A stretch of DNA of 64,000 nt from Leuctra nigra (Eukaryota > Arthropoda > Insecta > Plecoptera > Leuctridae), in the NCBI GenBank assembly GCA_934045905.1, contig OW203766.1:16858309-16922308 (forward strand). The letters are read 5' to 3'. Under the pieces are notes generated by a model. That model saw only the letters and a program-made list of their open reading frames with translations, was not told the DNA's origin and did no database searches. The position numbers and the translations under genes were made by a program. Below are positions 1-15,200 of the stretch, piece after piece (the stretch's first letter is position 1; every line of letters starts with the position of its first letter).

Positions 1-166
1 AAAGCTTGTATCGCTCATCTACTATCCAGACCTATCCAGACCAGAAGAGCTTCATTTCGTGGAGAATGTATACGTTTAGACAGCTTGTAAACAAGCACAA
101 ATTGTTAGAAATATGATTTTCTGATGACCTCAGATGAATTTTAAAAGTTTATTGACCAAAACTCAC

Positions 167-238
167 AGGAACTCGAGTCTCGCCATGGACTCGAACAATG
201 ATGCATCGATATCGCTGATCTCGATCTCCTCGAGGTTC
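167..238 (-). CDS. LGR exon 12: last LRR before the hinge
   Basis: 72-nt phase 2-2 exon encoding LNLEEIEISDIDASLFESMA and then RLEFL. The GIEIS-like core is the signature of the final RXFP LRR. Acceptor TTGACAG, donor GTGAGT. No convincing further exon was seen in bases 1-166. Confidence 0.85.
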
Positions 239-3200
239 CTGTCAACACATCGATATCCGATCAATAATGTCGTCATCATTAGTCAACACATCGATATCCG
301 ATCAATAATGACGTCATCAAGCATTAGCTGTCAGTGGCAGGATGCTTACAGAGATCGCAGATCCTTCAGCGGCTGGAATAGTTCCGATGTCACGTGATCC
401 AGTGGGTTGTTCTCCAGGGATCTGTAAAGAACAGATACGAAGTCAATTGCGATGATGCATTGTTTTTAAATTATCATTATAAAAGACTCAAATGTCATGT
501 AGTTAGCAAAATTTGACAAATTAGAGAATTCAACAAATATTTAAGAGGCCTGGGTAAGCGAACGGGAATCGCACGGTTTGTCAGAGCGTTTTTTCGAAAT
601 TTTTCTTCAAACTAACAGAATTTTAAAAGATCAGACAGTAGCGACCCATTGCAGCCTAATAGACTAAATAATGCCACACACTGGAGTTCATTATGACCTC
701 TGGTGCGACCTCAAAGTGTTAAATACGATATTTATCGAAAAATAATTTTATTTCGACACTTTGTGGTCGTACAAGAGGTCATAAAATACTTCAGTGTGTG
801 GCAATATTTAGTCTATAAGGCTGTAATGGGTCGCTACTATCTGCTTTTTTAAATTCTGTAGGGGGAAGACAATATTTAAAAAAAACAATACACTTTGAAG
901 AACAGTGCATTTCCCGTTCGCTTACACCGGTCTCTTATTGGGAGCTATAGGGAAATCAGTTCGAAGTTGGTTTCTAGCTTAAAAAATAGCACAGGTTGGT
1001 ATTGTTTCAAGAAATGAAGCACGTCTTCTGTTTTACTTCTCTTGTGGTACAGAGAGAGAACTCTAAGTGTCTCGCTCCAATAAGTACTTACAATCTTCTC
1101 AAGTGACCTTGACCCGCGAACACGTGACTATCCAGGATGTTGATGACGTTGTTCGCTAGATCTCTGGAAGAGAGGTACATTAGTGGGTTGGGTTGCTCAG
1201 AAGTGGCCATAAGGACACATAATTTGACGTTTTTCGTAAGATTTCCCTGAAATTTGTGTAGTTTTTCTTACATAAAAAATAGACTGAACTATACTTTTAT
1301 ATATATTTTTATTTTTATTCTTGTTCATATTTTGTTGTCCATGATTTAATTTTTAATTTTCGTTTAATCTTTATTTTGTATGATTTTTTAAAAGTTTATT
1401 TCTAAATGTGCACTGCTTTTTTAGTTGATCTCTTCTCGACCCTGACTAATTTTTGTTCCAAATGTTTGAATAAATGCTACTCACAACTGTCGCAGCTTCA
1501 GCAGAGAGCAGAAAGCATCTCGATGGATGCTGTGGATTTTATTGCCATTCAGCCGCCTGTAAATAATACCACTTACATGAAAACTTCCCTTCCCGTCATC
1601 ACTCACTAGGTACACGATATGTACTTACAGGGTTGTCAAACCACTCAAGTTCCGCAGCAAAAACTCTTCAACCACTGGGATAGAATTCTGATGCAGCGAT
1701 CTGGCAACAATGGCACGTCATTATTCGGATTCAGCGATGTGTTCAATACTCATTGAATTGAAATAGCAGTCATTTATGATTATCGATAAATTATAAAATG
1801 AAGTGAACTAGGAAGAATGATTTAAGTCTATTTGATACATCTCAAATTATTAATCTACAATTTACAGTTTTTTCTTCCTAGTAATAATCTCTGAAAAGTA
1901 GTCTTTATAACTGCGGTTCGTTCTGGGGCGAATTTCGACTGACATTTAGCTAAATTATAATAACAAAAACTTTAAAGCTGTAAAACGTACAAAATATTCT
2001 ATAACAAATGGAACCTTATTGTGTGTATTACATGTCTCTGTAGGCGCATAAGTACCTATTTATATTATTTATTATCTGTTTGTACAACACATACAAATTG
2101 CAAAAAAACACAGAATACTAAAGAACAAGAAATGTTTGGTTAATCTAAAAGCTATGATTATAAATTGAAAAACTAAAATTAAGAAATTATCCTACCCCAA
2201 TGAAAACAATAACGATATTAAGACTAATAGAAAATTACAGCAAATGAAATTAAAAACCAAAATACTGTACAGAGTTTTAAACCCCTTCTAAAATTCTAGC
2301 ACATTCTTTCTCTCAGATAATATTGATATAGGTAGTTTCTACATCAACATTTTCCTTTCATAAGTAATGATGTACTTCAATATGAAATATTGCATTTTAG
2401 CACCAAAAACATCGAGCATAAATTCCATTCAGCTGGAAGCAACTCAATATTTACGAGACACTTGCCCGCAGGATGAATTTTATATCTTTACTCAGTGACG
2501 GGTGGTTATTGGTTGCCCAACCGCCATTCAAACACACATAGCCTGATTGCACATAGTCCACATAGCTTGATCACATAGATCCCAATCACATAGCTTGATC
2601 ACATATATCACATAGCTTGATCACATAGCAATTGATCACATAGCTTGATCACATAGATCCCAATCACATAGCTTGATCACATAGCTTGATCACATAGATC
2701 ACATAGCTTGATCACATAGAGATCGGAGTACCAACTTGAGAAACAGACGAAGTTAGGGGAATACTCTAGTTTCAAGTGTTGACAACCTCAACTTTTTAGT
2801 GCACTAAAAAACTGTTTTGATATGAAATAAACCAACAATACAAGAGTAATTATGTGCACTGTCTGGGTCTTGGGGGGGGGGGGGGGGGGGGGGGGGGGGT
2901 TGTTGTCTCGATGTTGCCCGTACACCACAGAGAGTCTTTCGGATATGTAGGTACTGAAGTTGTCACTTTTTTCTGAAGAAAGTGGTTATGAAGTTACGAC
3001 AAAATATAATAAGTTACCATTGTAGAAGGATACATTTTTTAATCGTGTTTCTAGGGGTGAGCGCCCCCCCCGTCACCCCCCCCCCCGTCACCCCACGTCT
3101 ATGCCCATGCACATCATAATAATCTATAGAATGCTCACAGATACGTCAAACTGCCCAAGTGTGGAAATGTCTTTCCTTCCATCGTCAGCTGGTTATTGGA

Positions 3201-6200
3201 CATATCACTGAAAAGAGAAATCATGTGTCGTTATAATGACTTTTCATCTCTTACAACTAGGTAAGATACACATTTGCAGCAACATCATAAGGCACCTAAT
3301 AGCAGATCAAGCATGATACTCACAGCCTCTCTGGGAATAAAATCCACATAAATGGGATCCATTGCTTGAGGAGTTTATGCTTTGTAACTGATTCTAATTT
3401 GATTCTAAATGGACATTTTGACGAAATCGCTCTGTGTTAACGCGTTGATAAGCGAGCCTTCGTATTGCATACAAAATATTCGTGTGAAAGTTGCTGCTCT
3501 ATTTCAGAATTTGGAAATAGCAAGGAAGACAATCTATCCAAATTCGTCAAAGAAGTAGTGAAAATATCTTTGATATGTCATTGAATAAATTTGACAAATA
3601 TTTAAAAACAATCATAAAAAGGTCAATAAACCTTGAAATTATTTACCGATTTGGCTGAAAATAGTAAAATAAAACTCCTAAAATGTAGGTCCCAATGAGG
3701 CTGCATACAAAATTTGAATGTACGGTTCCATTTTCAATTTTCAACCAATCAGTCAATGACGGGATCTTGTTCAAAATCTTTACCGTTCCAACATATTAGC
3801 TGACTAAGGGCCGGTTTTTGTACCTCTTGCTAAAGTTATTGATAGCTAGCTAACGGATAAGTTAACTAACTTTACATTGTCTAGCCATTGTTATTGTTTA
3901 GCCATTGTTTACATTGTTACATTGTGTTTACATCTTCTAGCTAACACTATCAAGAAGTTGAAAGACGTTTGCTAACGCTATCAAGAACTTCATCCGGTAG
4001 CTAACTTGAGCAAGAGGTACAAAAACCGGCCCTAAGCAAGCTCGGCACTCACAGCCACTCTAGCCGCTGCATCGCCGTCAAGCTCTGCAAGTCGACGTCT
4101 ACCAGATGATTGTGAGACAACATGAGCCATCGCAGTCCAACCAACTCGTCAAGAACTCCGGATCGTATCTCGCTCAAGTTGTTGTAGCGCAGGAAACTGA
4201 AAACAAGGGAGAAGTGACACTTCACAGTTTCACTTTTCAACCTGTAGAAATTAACACTACAGTATTAGCCTAGAAAACCTCTTTTATACGTTCTCAATCG
4301 TCTAACTATTTGTAAATGATTTTGCCAGGAGAAATGAGAAGATGGTTCTTACAGGCGAGTTAGATTCACTTGTCCGTTGAAGACTCCTGGTTCAAGGTCA
4401 CTCAGCTGGTTGATGCTCAAATCACTGAAAATATAATTCACAACTTCAAGAAACTATAACATATATGGCTATTTACCAAAAACTATTACTTGCAAGTCGA
4501 TGGTATTTAAAATCAAGTCCAACTTACATGAATGTGAGGCTATATTCGTTAAACGAACTGTTGTCAAGAGTAATTGAGTTGTTTTGGAGTCCCCTGAAAA
4601 TTGACATAACTAATTTTAATATGAAAGTTTGTTCAATCAACGCACTAGTCTAATAGTTTGCAATACTTCATAGCAGATCATTTTTAGTGCGATCATTTTT
4701 AGTTGTACCAAGTGAACGTATTTCATCCTCGACGCTTTTATATGCGTCGGAAAGTATTAAACTATCTACATGCATGGTACTACAATGATTGTACTACAAT
4801 GTTACAATGTACACTACAATGGAATGATAACAAACATGCTTGGTACCACAATGTAACAATGTTAACTGTCAACGAACACATGCGTGTACTACAATGTCAC
4901 CATGTACACTACAATGGAATGGTGACGTACATGCGTGTGACTACATATGTCACCATGTTCACTACAATGAAATGGTGACGTACATGCGTGTGACTACAAT
5001 GTCACCCTGTTCAGTACAATGGAATGGTGACGTACATGCGTGTACTACAATGTCACCATGTACACTACAATGAAATGGTGACGTACTTGCATGTGACTAC
5101 ATATGTCACCATGTTCACTACAATGAAATGGTGACGTACATGCGTGTGACTACAATGTCACCCTGTTCAGTACAATGGAATGGTGACGTACATGCGTGTA
5201 CTACAATGTCACCATGTACACTACAATGAAATGGTGACGTACATGCGTGTGACTACATATGTCACCATGTTCACTACAATGAAATGGTGACGTACATGCG
5301 TGTGACTACAATGTCACCCTGTTCAGTACAATGGAATGGTGACGTACATGCGTGTACTACAATGTCACCATGTACACTACAATGGAATGGTGACGTACAT
5401 GCGTGTGCCTACAATGTCACCATGTTCACTACAATGAAATGGTGACGTACATGCGTGTGACTACAATGTCACCATCTACACTACGATGAAATGGTGACGT
5501 ACATGCGTGTGACTACAATGTCACCATGTACACTACAATGGAATGGTGACGTACATGCGTGTGACTACAATGTCACCATGTACACTACAATGGAATGGTG
5601 ACGTACATGCGTGTGACTAAAATGTCACCATGTACACTACAATGAAATGGTGACGTACATGCGTGTGACTACAATGTCACCATCTACACTACGATGAAAT
5701 GGTGACGTACATGCGTGTGACTACAATTTCACCATCTACACTACAATGGAATGGTGACGTACATGCGTGTGACTACAATGTCACCATCTACACTACAATG
5801 GAATGGTGACGTACATGCGTGTGCCTACAATGTCACCATGTTCACTACAATGAAATGGTGACGTACATGCGTGTGACTACAATGTCACCATCTACACTAC
5901 GATGAAATGGTGACGTACATGCGTGTGACTACAATGTCACCATGTACACTACAATGGAATGGTGACGTACATGCGTGTGACTACAATGTCACCATGTCCA
6001 CTACAATGGAATGGTGACGTACATGCGTGTGACTACAATGTCACCATGTCCACTACAATGGAATGGTGACGTACATGCGTGTGACTACTATGTCACCATG
6101 TCCACTACAATGGAATGGTGACGTACATGCGTGTGACTACAATGTCACCATGTACACTACAATGGAACGGTGACGTACATGCGCGTGACTGTGCGTGACA

Positions 6201-9200
6201 CATTCTCTGGAACGCGTGTCAGCTCCATATCTGTGCAGAAGAGATGCGTCTTATTCCGACACTCGCATTCTGGAGGAAACTCTTCCAGTGCTGGAACAAA
6301 ATCAGAATCACGTACATAACAGAGAATCAATCAAAAGAAAATACATGCAATTCTTGTAGTGTTAAGCCTGGTTTTGCCTTTATTATTATATTTTCAACTT
6401 TGACATGCCCTCGTAAAATTTCGGTCAGATCATATAATTTTTAGGACGAACCACGCTTATTACAAAACACGTCGTTTACACCATAAAATTTCGTTTTATC
6501 GAAGGATTTGATAGGAAATATGATCGTGTAAATGGGGTTTTATAGGAGACTAGAGCTAGGAAGAGGAAAGATGCAATGGGACAATTTCTTCGATACTTTT
6601 CGCAATGCTCTTTGATAATTTGTATTAAAAATTTGCGCAATTATTCTAGTTATCTGTCGTAAATTACGAACGAAAAGTTGGATTATTTCGCGATATCTTT
6701 AATTCAAGTTTGACAGGCGACTCATCTGCCGATAAATAGATAAAGTCAATCCTCAGCCAATCCTATAAGTAGTATAAGTTGCTTTTACTTGTGTTTTACA
6801 TCGTACTTCTGCAACTAAGCTAAGGTTCAAGGACAAGTATGATGTAATGAAAGGATGTAATGATGGTAGAAAGGAGGCAATAAGGTAAATGAGTAGGGAA
6901 CCTTCCCAGTGTATGGCTCTGGGCTAAGAAAAGCCACAAATAAACTCAGTCAGGAAGGAGGGCTGGCGGAAATCGAACCCGGAACAGCCGTAGTTCAAGT
7001 CTAGAGCATTATAGACTGAGCCAACTTGATCTGTCCGATTGTAAGCTATAATCAGAATGATTGCCACTCACTGCAGTTCATGTAGTCCTTCATAGCGCTG
7101 TTACTTCCGTTGAGCAGCACCCCTGCGTACTTGATAGCCAGTGTGTAGTCGCCCTGCAAGTTCACTACAACATTTGTAACAATCACCAATACATCATCAA
7201 CAATACATCATCAACAATACATTGCTCACCGCATTGGCGATCAGACTCGTCGTCACCCTCGGGACAGTCGCGACGTTGATCGCATAAGTAGGCGTGAGGG
7301 ACGCACAACGTCGAGTTCATACATGGGTAGGTGTTCTGTCCACACGGATCTGTAACATGACGCGACGTTGATCGCATAAGTAGGCGTGAGGGACGCACAA
7401 CGTCGAGTTCATACATGGGTAGGTGTTCTGTCCACACGGATCTGTAACATGACGCGACGTTGATCGCATAAGTAGGCGTGAGGGACGCACAACGTCGAGT
7501 TCATACACGGGTAGGTGTTCTGTCCACACGGATCTGTAACATGACGCGACGTTGATCGCATAAGTAGGCGTGACAACGTCGAGTTCATACATGGGTAGGT
7601 GTTCTGTCCACACGGATCTGTAACATGACGCGACGTTGATCGCACAAGTAGGCGTGAGGGACGCACAACGTCGAGTTCATACATGGGTAGGTGTTCTGTC
7701 CACATGGATCTGTAACATGACGCGACGTTGATCGCACAAGTAGGCGTGAGGGACGCACAACGTCGAGTTCATACATGGGTAGGTGTTCTGTCCACATGGA
7801 TCTGTAACATGACGCGACGTTGATCGCACAAGTAGGCGTGAGGGACGCACAACGTCGAGTTCATACACGGGTAGGTGTTCTGTCCACACGGATCTGTAAC
7901 ATGACGCGACGTTGATCGCATAAGTAGGCGTGACGGACGCACAACGTCGAGTTCATACACGGGTAGGTGTTCTGTCCACACGGATCTGTAACATGACGCG
8001 ACGTTGATCGCATAAGTAGGCGTGAGGGACGCACAACGTCGAGTTCATACATGGGTAGGTGTTCTGTCCACACGGATCTGTAACATGACGCGACGTTGAT
8101 CGCATAAGTAGGCGTGACAACGTCGAGTTCATACATGGGTAGGTGTTCTGTCCACATGGATCTGTAACATGACGCGACGTTGATCGCACAAGTAGGCGTG
8201 AGGGACGCACAACGTCGAGTTCATACATGGGTAAGTGTTCTGTCCACACGGATCTGTAACATGACGCGACGTTGATCGCATAAGTAGGCGTGACAACGTC
8301 GAGTTCATACATGGGTAGGTGTTCTGTCCACATGGATCTGTAACATGACGCGACGTTGATCGCATAAGTAGGCGTGAGGGACGCACAACGTCGAGTTCAT
8401 ACATGGGTAGGTGTTCTGTCCACACGGATCTGTAACATGACGCGACGTTGATCGCATAAGTAGGCGTGACAACGTCGAGTTCATACATGGGTAGGTGTTC
8501 TGTCCACACGGATCTGTAACATGACGCGACGTTGATCGCATAAGTAGGCGTGAGGGACGCACAACGTCGAGTTCATACATGGGTAGGTGTTCTGTCCACA
8601 CGGATCTGTAACATGACGCGACGTTGATCGCATAAGTAGGCGTGACAACGTCGAGTTCATACATGGGTAGGTGTTCTGTCCACACGGATCTGTAACATGA
8701 CGCGACGTTGATCGCATAAGTAGGCGTGACAACGTCGAGTTCATACATGGGTAGGTGTTCTGTCCACACGGATCTGTAACATGACGCGATGTTGATCGCA
8801 TAAGTAGGCGTGAGGGACGCACAACGTCGAGTTCATACATGGGTAGGTGTTCTGTCCACACGGATCTGTAACATGACGCGACGTTGATCGCATAAGTAGG
8901 CGTGACGGACGCACAACGTCGAGTTCATACATGGGTAGGTGTTCTGTTCACACGGATCTGTAACATGACGCGACGTTGATCGCATAAGTAGGCGTGACAA
9001 CGTCGAGTTCATACATGGGTAAGTGTTCTGTCCACACGGATCTGTAACATGACGCGACGTTGATCGCATAAGTAGGCGTGACGGACGCACAACGTCGAGT
9101 TCATACACGGGTAGGTGTTCTGTCCACACGGATCTGTGTGGAGAAAAGATTGGGCGATGTAATGCCCATGTAAAGTCATGGGAATATATTCGGTAAACGC

Positions 9201-12200
9201 TCCTTTACCCCCCCCCCCCCCCCCCCCCCCCTCCACCACCACATTCAAACAACTTTGCCAGTGTTACGGGTCGAGGGGGAGGAGCCTTAACTAACGTTAA
9301 TGCATGGAAAGGGAGAAATAGCGTTAACCGAATATTTCTTTCTTTCTTCTGACTGTACAGAGAAAAAATAGAAGACAGGCCCCATGATCTCGCTTTGGCA
9401 CGCAAGCCCGCAATACACAGATGGCAGCTGTGTTGCCTACCCTCCTGCATTAGAGATCAACGTTAGAGTCAGTGAGCCAGATTATGTCAGGTTTGTGGGC
9501 ACTGGATGAAAGAGATAAACAAATACTACAATTATATTACTGCTCGACCTCTTCGGCGCTGATAACCTCGCTGTTGAGCGCCACAAATCATAATATCTAT
9601 CTATCTATCGACCTCTTTGCTGGAGGCCCTCTATGCAATGCAAATTGCTTCGAGTCTGGACTAGGAGCAAAAGAAGGCTGTACCAAGTAGTACTGTTATT
9701 CGACAGACTCTGTAGGAAGTTCGATGGATTGTAACGTAAGAAAATTTGTTGAATCTTCGACCATGTACGTATTCTAGTAGCGAGTCAGCCCCTACAGCCT
9801 CACCTCACGTGACTCCCGTGCCATGCTCGGCAATGCTTTCTTCTTTCATATGTCATTACCACTCCCCCACATACCCCTCGCCCACAATCTAGTCGACTTC
9901 ACTGCTCGATGTAGTACAGCGGGAATGCGCTTTCCCTTCTAGACGCAATAGGTCGTTGCATGTTTGAATTAGCATAGAAATAATGGTAGACGCCAATTTT
10001 GTTAATTCACAAAATAAAGATGAATCGATTAATTTATATCATCATAACATTACACTTGTTTGCCCCCCACCCCTAATATAGAATTGTGCTCATGACAAAA
10101 GTTACCAGTTCAACACTTTTCTGAAATCTGATTGGTCTAGCTGAAGCACGTGATTAATATATAGCAACGTTGCCAGATGGACTCACTTCGATAAGATAGA
10201 ATTTAGTTTCTCCCTTGAGCAACATTAACTAGGAATTGTAAAAGTTCGAAGACATTTTAGTGATACAGATTATTTTTTCGACAAATCAAATCAAATCAAA
10301 TCATATTATATTGCTTAGTAAGTCGATTTGGAAACTTTGCACGAACTTTGGATGTAATATGGAAATGCATTTCTACAGACTTGACGACGCCACGGAAGTT
10401 TTCGTTTACCTCGGCTTCTTGAAAAGTGTCGTGAAATGCTAACCTAGACATCTGACTATATTTGAAAGTAAAATAACATAGCATAGCATAAGCAAACATA
10501 TTACTAGGAAAACGCTCAGTGTAACGCGTTGATGAGCGAGCACAGAACATGCAACATCCCCATAGTAACGATGCACGACACGGCACAAGACGATTTTCTC
10601 TGCAATTTTTCAATCTCCATAATACTCTGGATGAATAACAGATCCATTGTGTCGTGAAGTCTTACCTACATACCTTCTCCAGAAATCTCTTGTGACATCC
10701 CATACTAAACTCGTAAAATTACAATTAATACTTGACTGATTGGGCTTACAATATGTAAAATTTAATATTATGTTGGTCTTGATCACCAAGCAAAATTTAA
10801 ACTTAATGTGAACATTTTTATTGTCGACCAATCAGAAGACATTATTTAAAATTAAACCAATGGGGTTGTTCACTGCCATTTGCTCTCACTCGCAGCGCTA
10901 GCAGCAATGGAGATATCTCTCTCTGATTGGTTGGTATCTGAATCCAAGATCTATGAATCAAACTCCCGCCAAGATTTAAAAACCTTCCATTCCGCTAGAT
11001 GCATTTTGATTGGCTCTCTCCCGGACGATTAGAACAGCAGCGCCATCTACAATAGTTTTGCGTGAACAACCCCATTAGAGGATTTGGCCTTCGTACTGCA
11101 TCCGATTTTATGCGCTAGCTCAAAAATGCTTTTATTTTACTGTACATTGTGGATAGCTTGGCTGCTCTACAGGCCTTGCCTTGGAACAGAAGCCCAAAGA
11201 AGGCAGGGATGACAATTTAGTATAAATTTTTCAAGATTATGGAATAAAATAACCTTGAAATGACAAAACTTTTGAAAATAACGACAGATTAGACTGAAAA
11301 TTGGCAAAAATACCTAAAATGTTGGTACCAATGACCGCGCGAAGTTTTAAGTTGATCGGTCAATCTGTTCTAGTTAAATGTCAAAAATCACATGAAAAAT
11401 GGTTTTAAATTTGAACCAATAGGAGGATTTGGCTGAAACTTTTTATGATTGGGTACAATGTTGGTTGCAATGTTTTTGCTAAATTTAAAATTGATCAAAG
11501 CAACCAATCGAAAGATATTTTTTTTTAAATTTGAACCAATCACGGGAGCCCGTTCAAAAACGATCCCAGGGACCGCATAGAGTACATTAGTATGTGTACA
11601 AAATTTCAGATCGATTGCTTGAGCGGTTTGACCTGGGCTTTGACCACAAAAAAAAAAAAAAAAAAAACACACAGAGAAAGTGCCATAAGAGTACCGTGGT
11701 GACGCTCGCTACGCTCGCTCAATAACCAATTCACAGTTTAATTTGAGATCACTTCAAGGATTGAGAATAAGTCAAAACTTGAAGATCGTAGATTTAGGCC
11801 CGGTATTAGCAAAGTTAATTTGAGACGGATGAACTAAATATTGGATTAAATTGGCGGCAAAATTAATCAAATACCCCAAAAAGATTGAAACAGTTGGATT
11901 TAGGTCCAAAAGTTAGTTAATCCGGCACAATTTAATTACGGGGGGGGGGGGGGGGGGTCATTATATTCGCGGACTCAATGGGTTATAGAAGAGATGAGAG
12001 TTTATAGAGTAAATAATTCAATTGTGTGACCCTTTTTAGGCATATATGAATTTTAGCATAATTGTGTTATTATTGTATTAGTCTTATCGCCGAATATGCA
12101 AGTCACCCTCAAAGAACATTTAAATGGTCAAATTGAGTGTCGCGCAGTCATCAAATTCATTCAAAATCAAGGAAAAACACCTCAAAATACTTCAAAGCTT

Positions 12201-15200
12201 TTTGGAAGATATTTTAGTATTGTTATGTTGCATATTGTTCATGGGGACTGTTTCATGTTTTTCCATAGAAAAATCTTTTCCAATAATGTTTGAGATGATT
12301 TTCATAGATTTTGATTGAATTTGATGATAACGCGACACTCAATTTAACCAATTAAATTTTCTTCGAGGTTGAGTTGCATTTTGTCGATATCTTATACAAT
12401 AACGACTCAATTATTCTAAAATTTGGTATATGTATATTCCTAAAGAGGTCACACAATAATTGAACTATGTGTCTAAAAACTCACATCTCTATACTGTAAC
12501 CCTTTGAGTCCGCGAATATAATTACCCCCCCCCCCCCCGCGTAAATGGTAATACCAGGCCTAAGACTAGCAAGTTTTGATTGAACAACTTGGTTCTGTGC
12601 ATGTGTATCTACATCTTCATCTATAGACGTATAATTTTCCTTCATTTACCTGTGTAATCGTCTATTTTATTACATTTCATCGTCAAGACATACGTTTATA
12701 TTTAGTGAAAACGATCATGAAATATTTTAAAGTAAAAACTAAAAAAACTTTAGATACTGACAGTTCTCCGTTTGTTTACATCGGCCATCTTGGTATCTGC
12801 CTCCTGGATGTCAAGTCAGCTGAACATTCCTTTTACGATCAGGCATGTAGGAGGCGGTGGAATCGGGGCAACGAGCGTCAATGAGTGGACGCGACGATCG
12901 GTATACCCGCGAACACCCGGATAAATATTCTTATGATGAATTTATCATTGACGATCGGACATTGAAATACTACTCTTTCGGAAAACATCAGGTTACGAGC
13001 GCAACTTTTGAAATTTGGAATGTTCAATGATATTAGGAATGACGTTAAGTACGAAGTATCGTTTCGTCTTTTATGGTTATATTATGCTGAGTTGATTAAC
13101 TCAGTGTTTAGCCAACTGAGTTATCTTCTCATGATCGCACTTAGGGCAGTGTACATACAGATTTTATACGCAGCATTGCTGAACAATTTTTATTAGATTT
13201 ATTATTTATAATAAAACGTCAATTACAATTAGATTAAATTCATAGATAACATTGCGTGGATAATTAATTGATATAATTTTGATTATTTGTTAATCATTGC
13301 TTCAACATATTTTAGACTGTAGAAATATTCATTTAAATCGCCTTGAAGAACCTGCGTTGAATGACATTTGGTGACATCTGACATTTGGTGTCAGAAATGG
13401 GATTTAATTTTTTAAATTAATTTTAATAGTTTAATCGTTACAGAAGTGTTTACCACAAAATACCGTACTGTATTAACAGAGACATAGGTATAAAAGATTT
13501 TCAATATTCAGTTCATATTATTCGAAATCACAATATATTATTGAGTTAGAGTTTAGACTAGCTTGGGAAAGGGCGATTAAATTCTGACCAATGGTGAAAG
13601 GGGAAAAAGGAGCAAAAAAAGGGTAAGAGCTCCTGATCTAGTGTAAATAATGACCTTGACGGGGGGTTTAAAGATCATACCTCTAATGATGATTATGATG
13701 ATGATGAAGATGATGATGATGATGATGCCGGTGATGAATGATGATTGATTATGATTGATTATGCAAACATCTGATCACCTACTGTCATATTGTAATTGTC
13801 TGTCATCAGAACACTGTTGTGAACTAATGACAATCAGTTAGTTAGAGCTGACTTGTTCACCTATGATTGCATCGAGGAGCGTGCGAAGCGAGCACGTGTG
13901 ACAGTCACGTCGCATGTCCGAGGCGCCGACGTGTTTTCATGAGCGAGCACGTGTGACAGTCACGTCGCATGTCCGAGGCGCCGACGTGTTTTAATGCAGA
14001 GGCAGAAGATTACTAGCGGGAAAACTGGAAAACACGTGGCGTGTACGTGTTCTAAATGTAGGAGCATAACACGTTCAGGATTGATGAAAACAAATCCCAA
14101 CATAAGTTTTTTGAATGTTCGTTCTTACATAATTTGTATCAATATTTCAAAATTGTATATACCAAATAATATCTAAATAGCAACTAATTAAACATTTTTT
14201 AACGCCGTACTGTTCAGCAACTTGGGTAATAGCGACGGATGAATGATTACGATAATGAATTGATTATGGAAAATAGTTGAGGATGATGTACGGTGGGAAG
14301 GAGTCGGTCGTGGCCTACTAGTAGGGAACCTTCCCATCATTTGTCTCTCGACTGAGGGGATCAACGAAAATCATCAGTCAGGAAGGACAGTCTCGGGAAT
14401 CGAATTCGGGACCCATGGAGGGATTTGCTTTTCATTTCGCTGTGAACTCATATGCACTTCATTTAAAAATTAATAATACAATTATATTAACAAGTTAATT
14501 CATAGCTTGCACGAACTTCTTTTGTTTTATATCAGCAATGCTACACATTATTGAATTATCCACCCATTACGTTGGCACGTTGACCGGTCAGAATTATAAC
14601 TTTATTGAGGCAAACCGATGTATTTTTGTAATGTGAGTGATTTCTCTTCGTACTAAAGTAATCTCCGGAGCCTATACAATTTCCCAGGTGCTCATTAACT
14701 ATAAAATATCGTCAAAAAAGCAGAGAATCACAGCTATTCTACGTGCCATTAAGATGGCGACGGCAACAATGAGATGACATCACATGCAACCTATGAATAG
14801 GAATATGAAACTATCAAACAAATTATATGAACATTGCGGTCGCAACCAATTAAGGTCAAAGGTACTACTTCTACTTTATTCATATTGTCAATTAGTTTAT
14901 CAGAATTTAATTGAGATACCAGTAGTATATATAGATACAATAAATATAGTATATTTGACCCATAAAAAAACACTCCGTGTAAAAATACCAGCCAAGTCTC
15001 TTCAACTAAAAAAAATAGAAGAAATCTAAAAATTCAGCACTGAAAAGTAGTAATATCAAAAAAATTGGCCAAGTCAAAACTTTTCAAAAAATACTTGGCG
15101 CATCGTGCATATAAATAGTATAGAAGTAGGCAGGAAATGAAAAGTACTCATCTATACATGTCCTAAAAAAACGATGCGCCAAGTATTTTTTGAAAAGTTT

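Noticed and set aside
1406..1609. Plus-strand 67-codon frame
   Set aside because: No splice or motif support, and it lies in an intron of the receptor gene on the other strand.
4703..5073. Overlapping plus-strand open frames (about 77-91 codons)
   Set aside because: They are produced by the 52-bp minisatellite; repeat peptides such as VHACTTMSPC are by-products.
4765..6190. Regular short repeats resembling a CRISPR array
   Set aside because: Units are contiguous with no unique spacers, and the genome is eukaryotic.
7183..9248. A dozen overlapping minus-strand frames of 63-154 codons
   Set aside because: Different frames of the 92/84-bp LDLa junction array. Only the unit at 7230-7349 is a complete LDLa exon.
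12096..12318. Two overlapping plus-strand frames of about 65 codons
   Set aside because: They fall inside an inverted-repeat transposon and show no recognisable domain.
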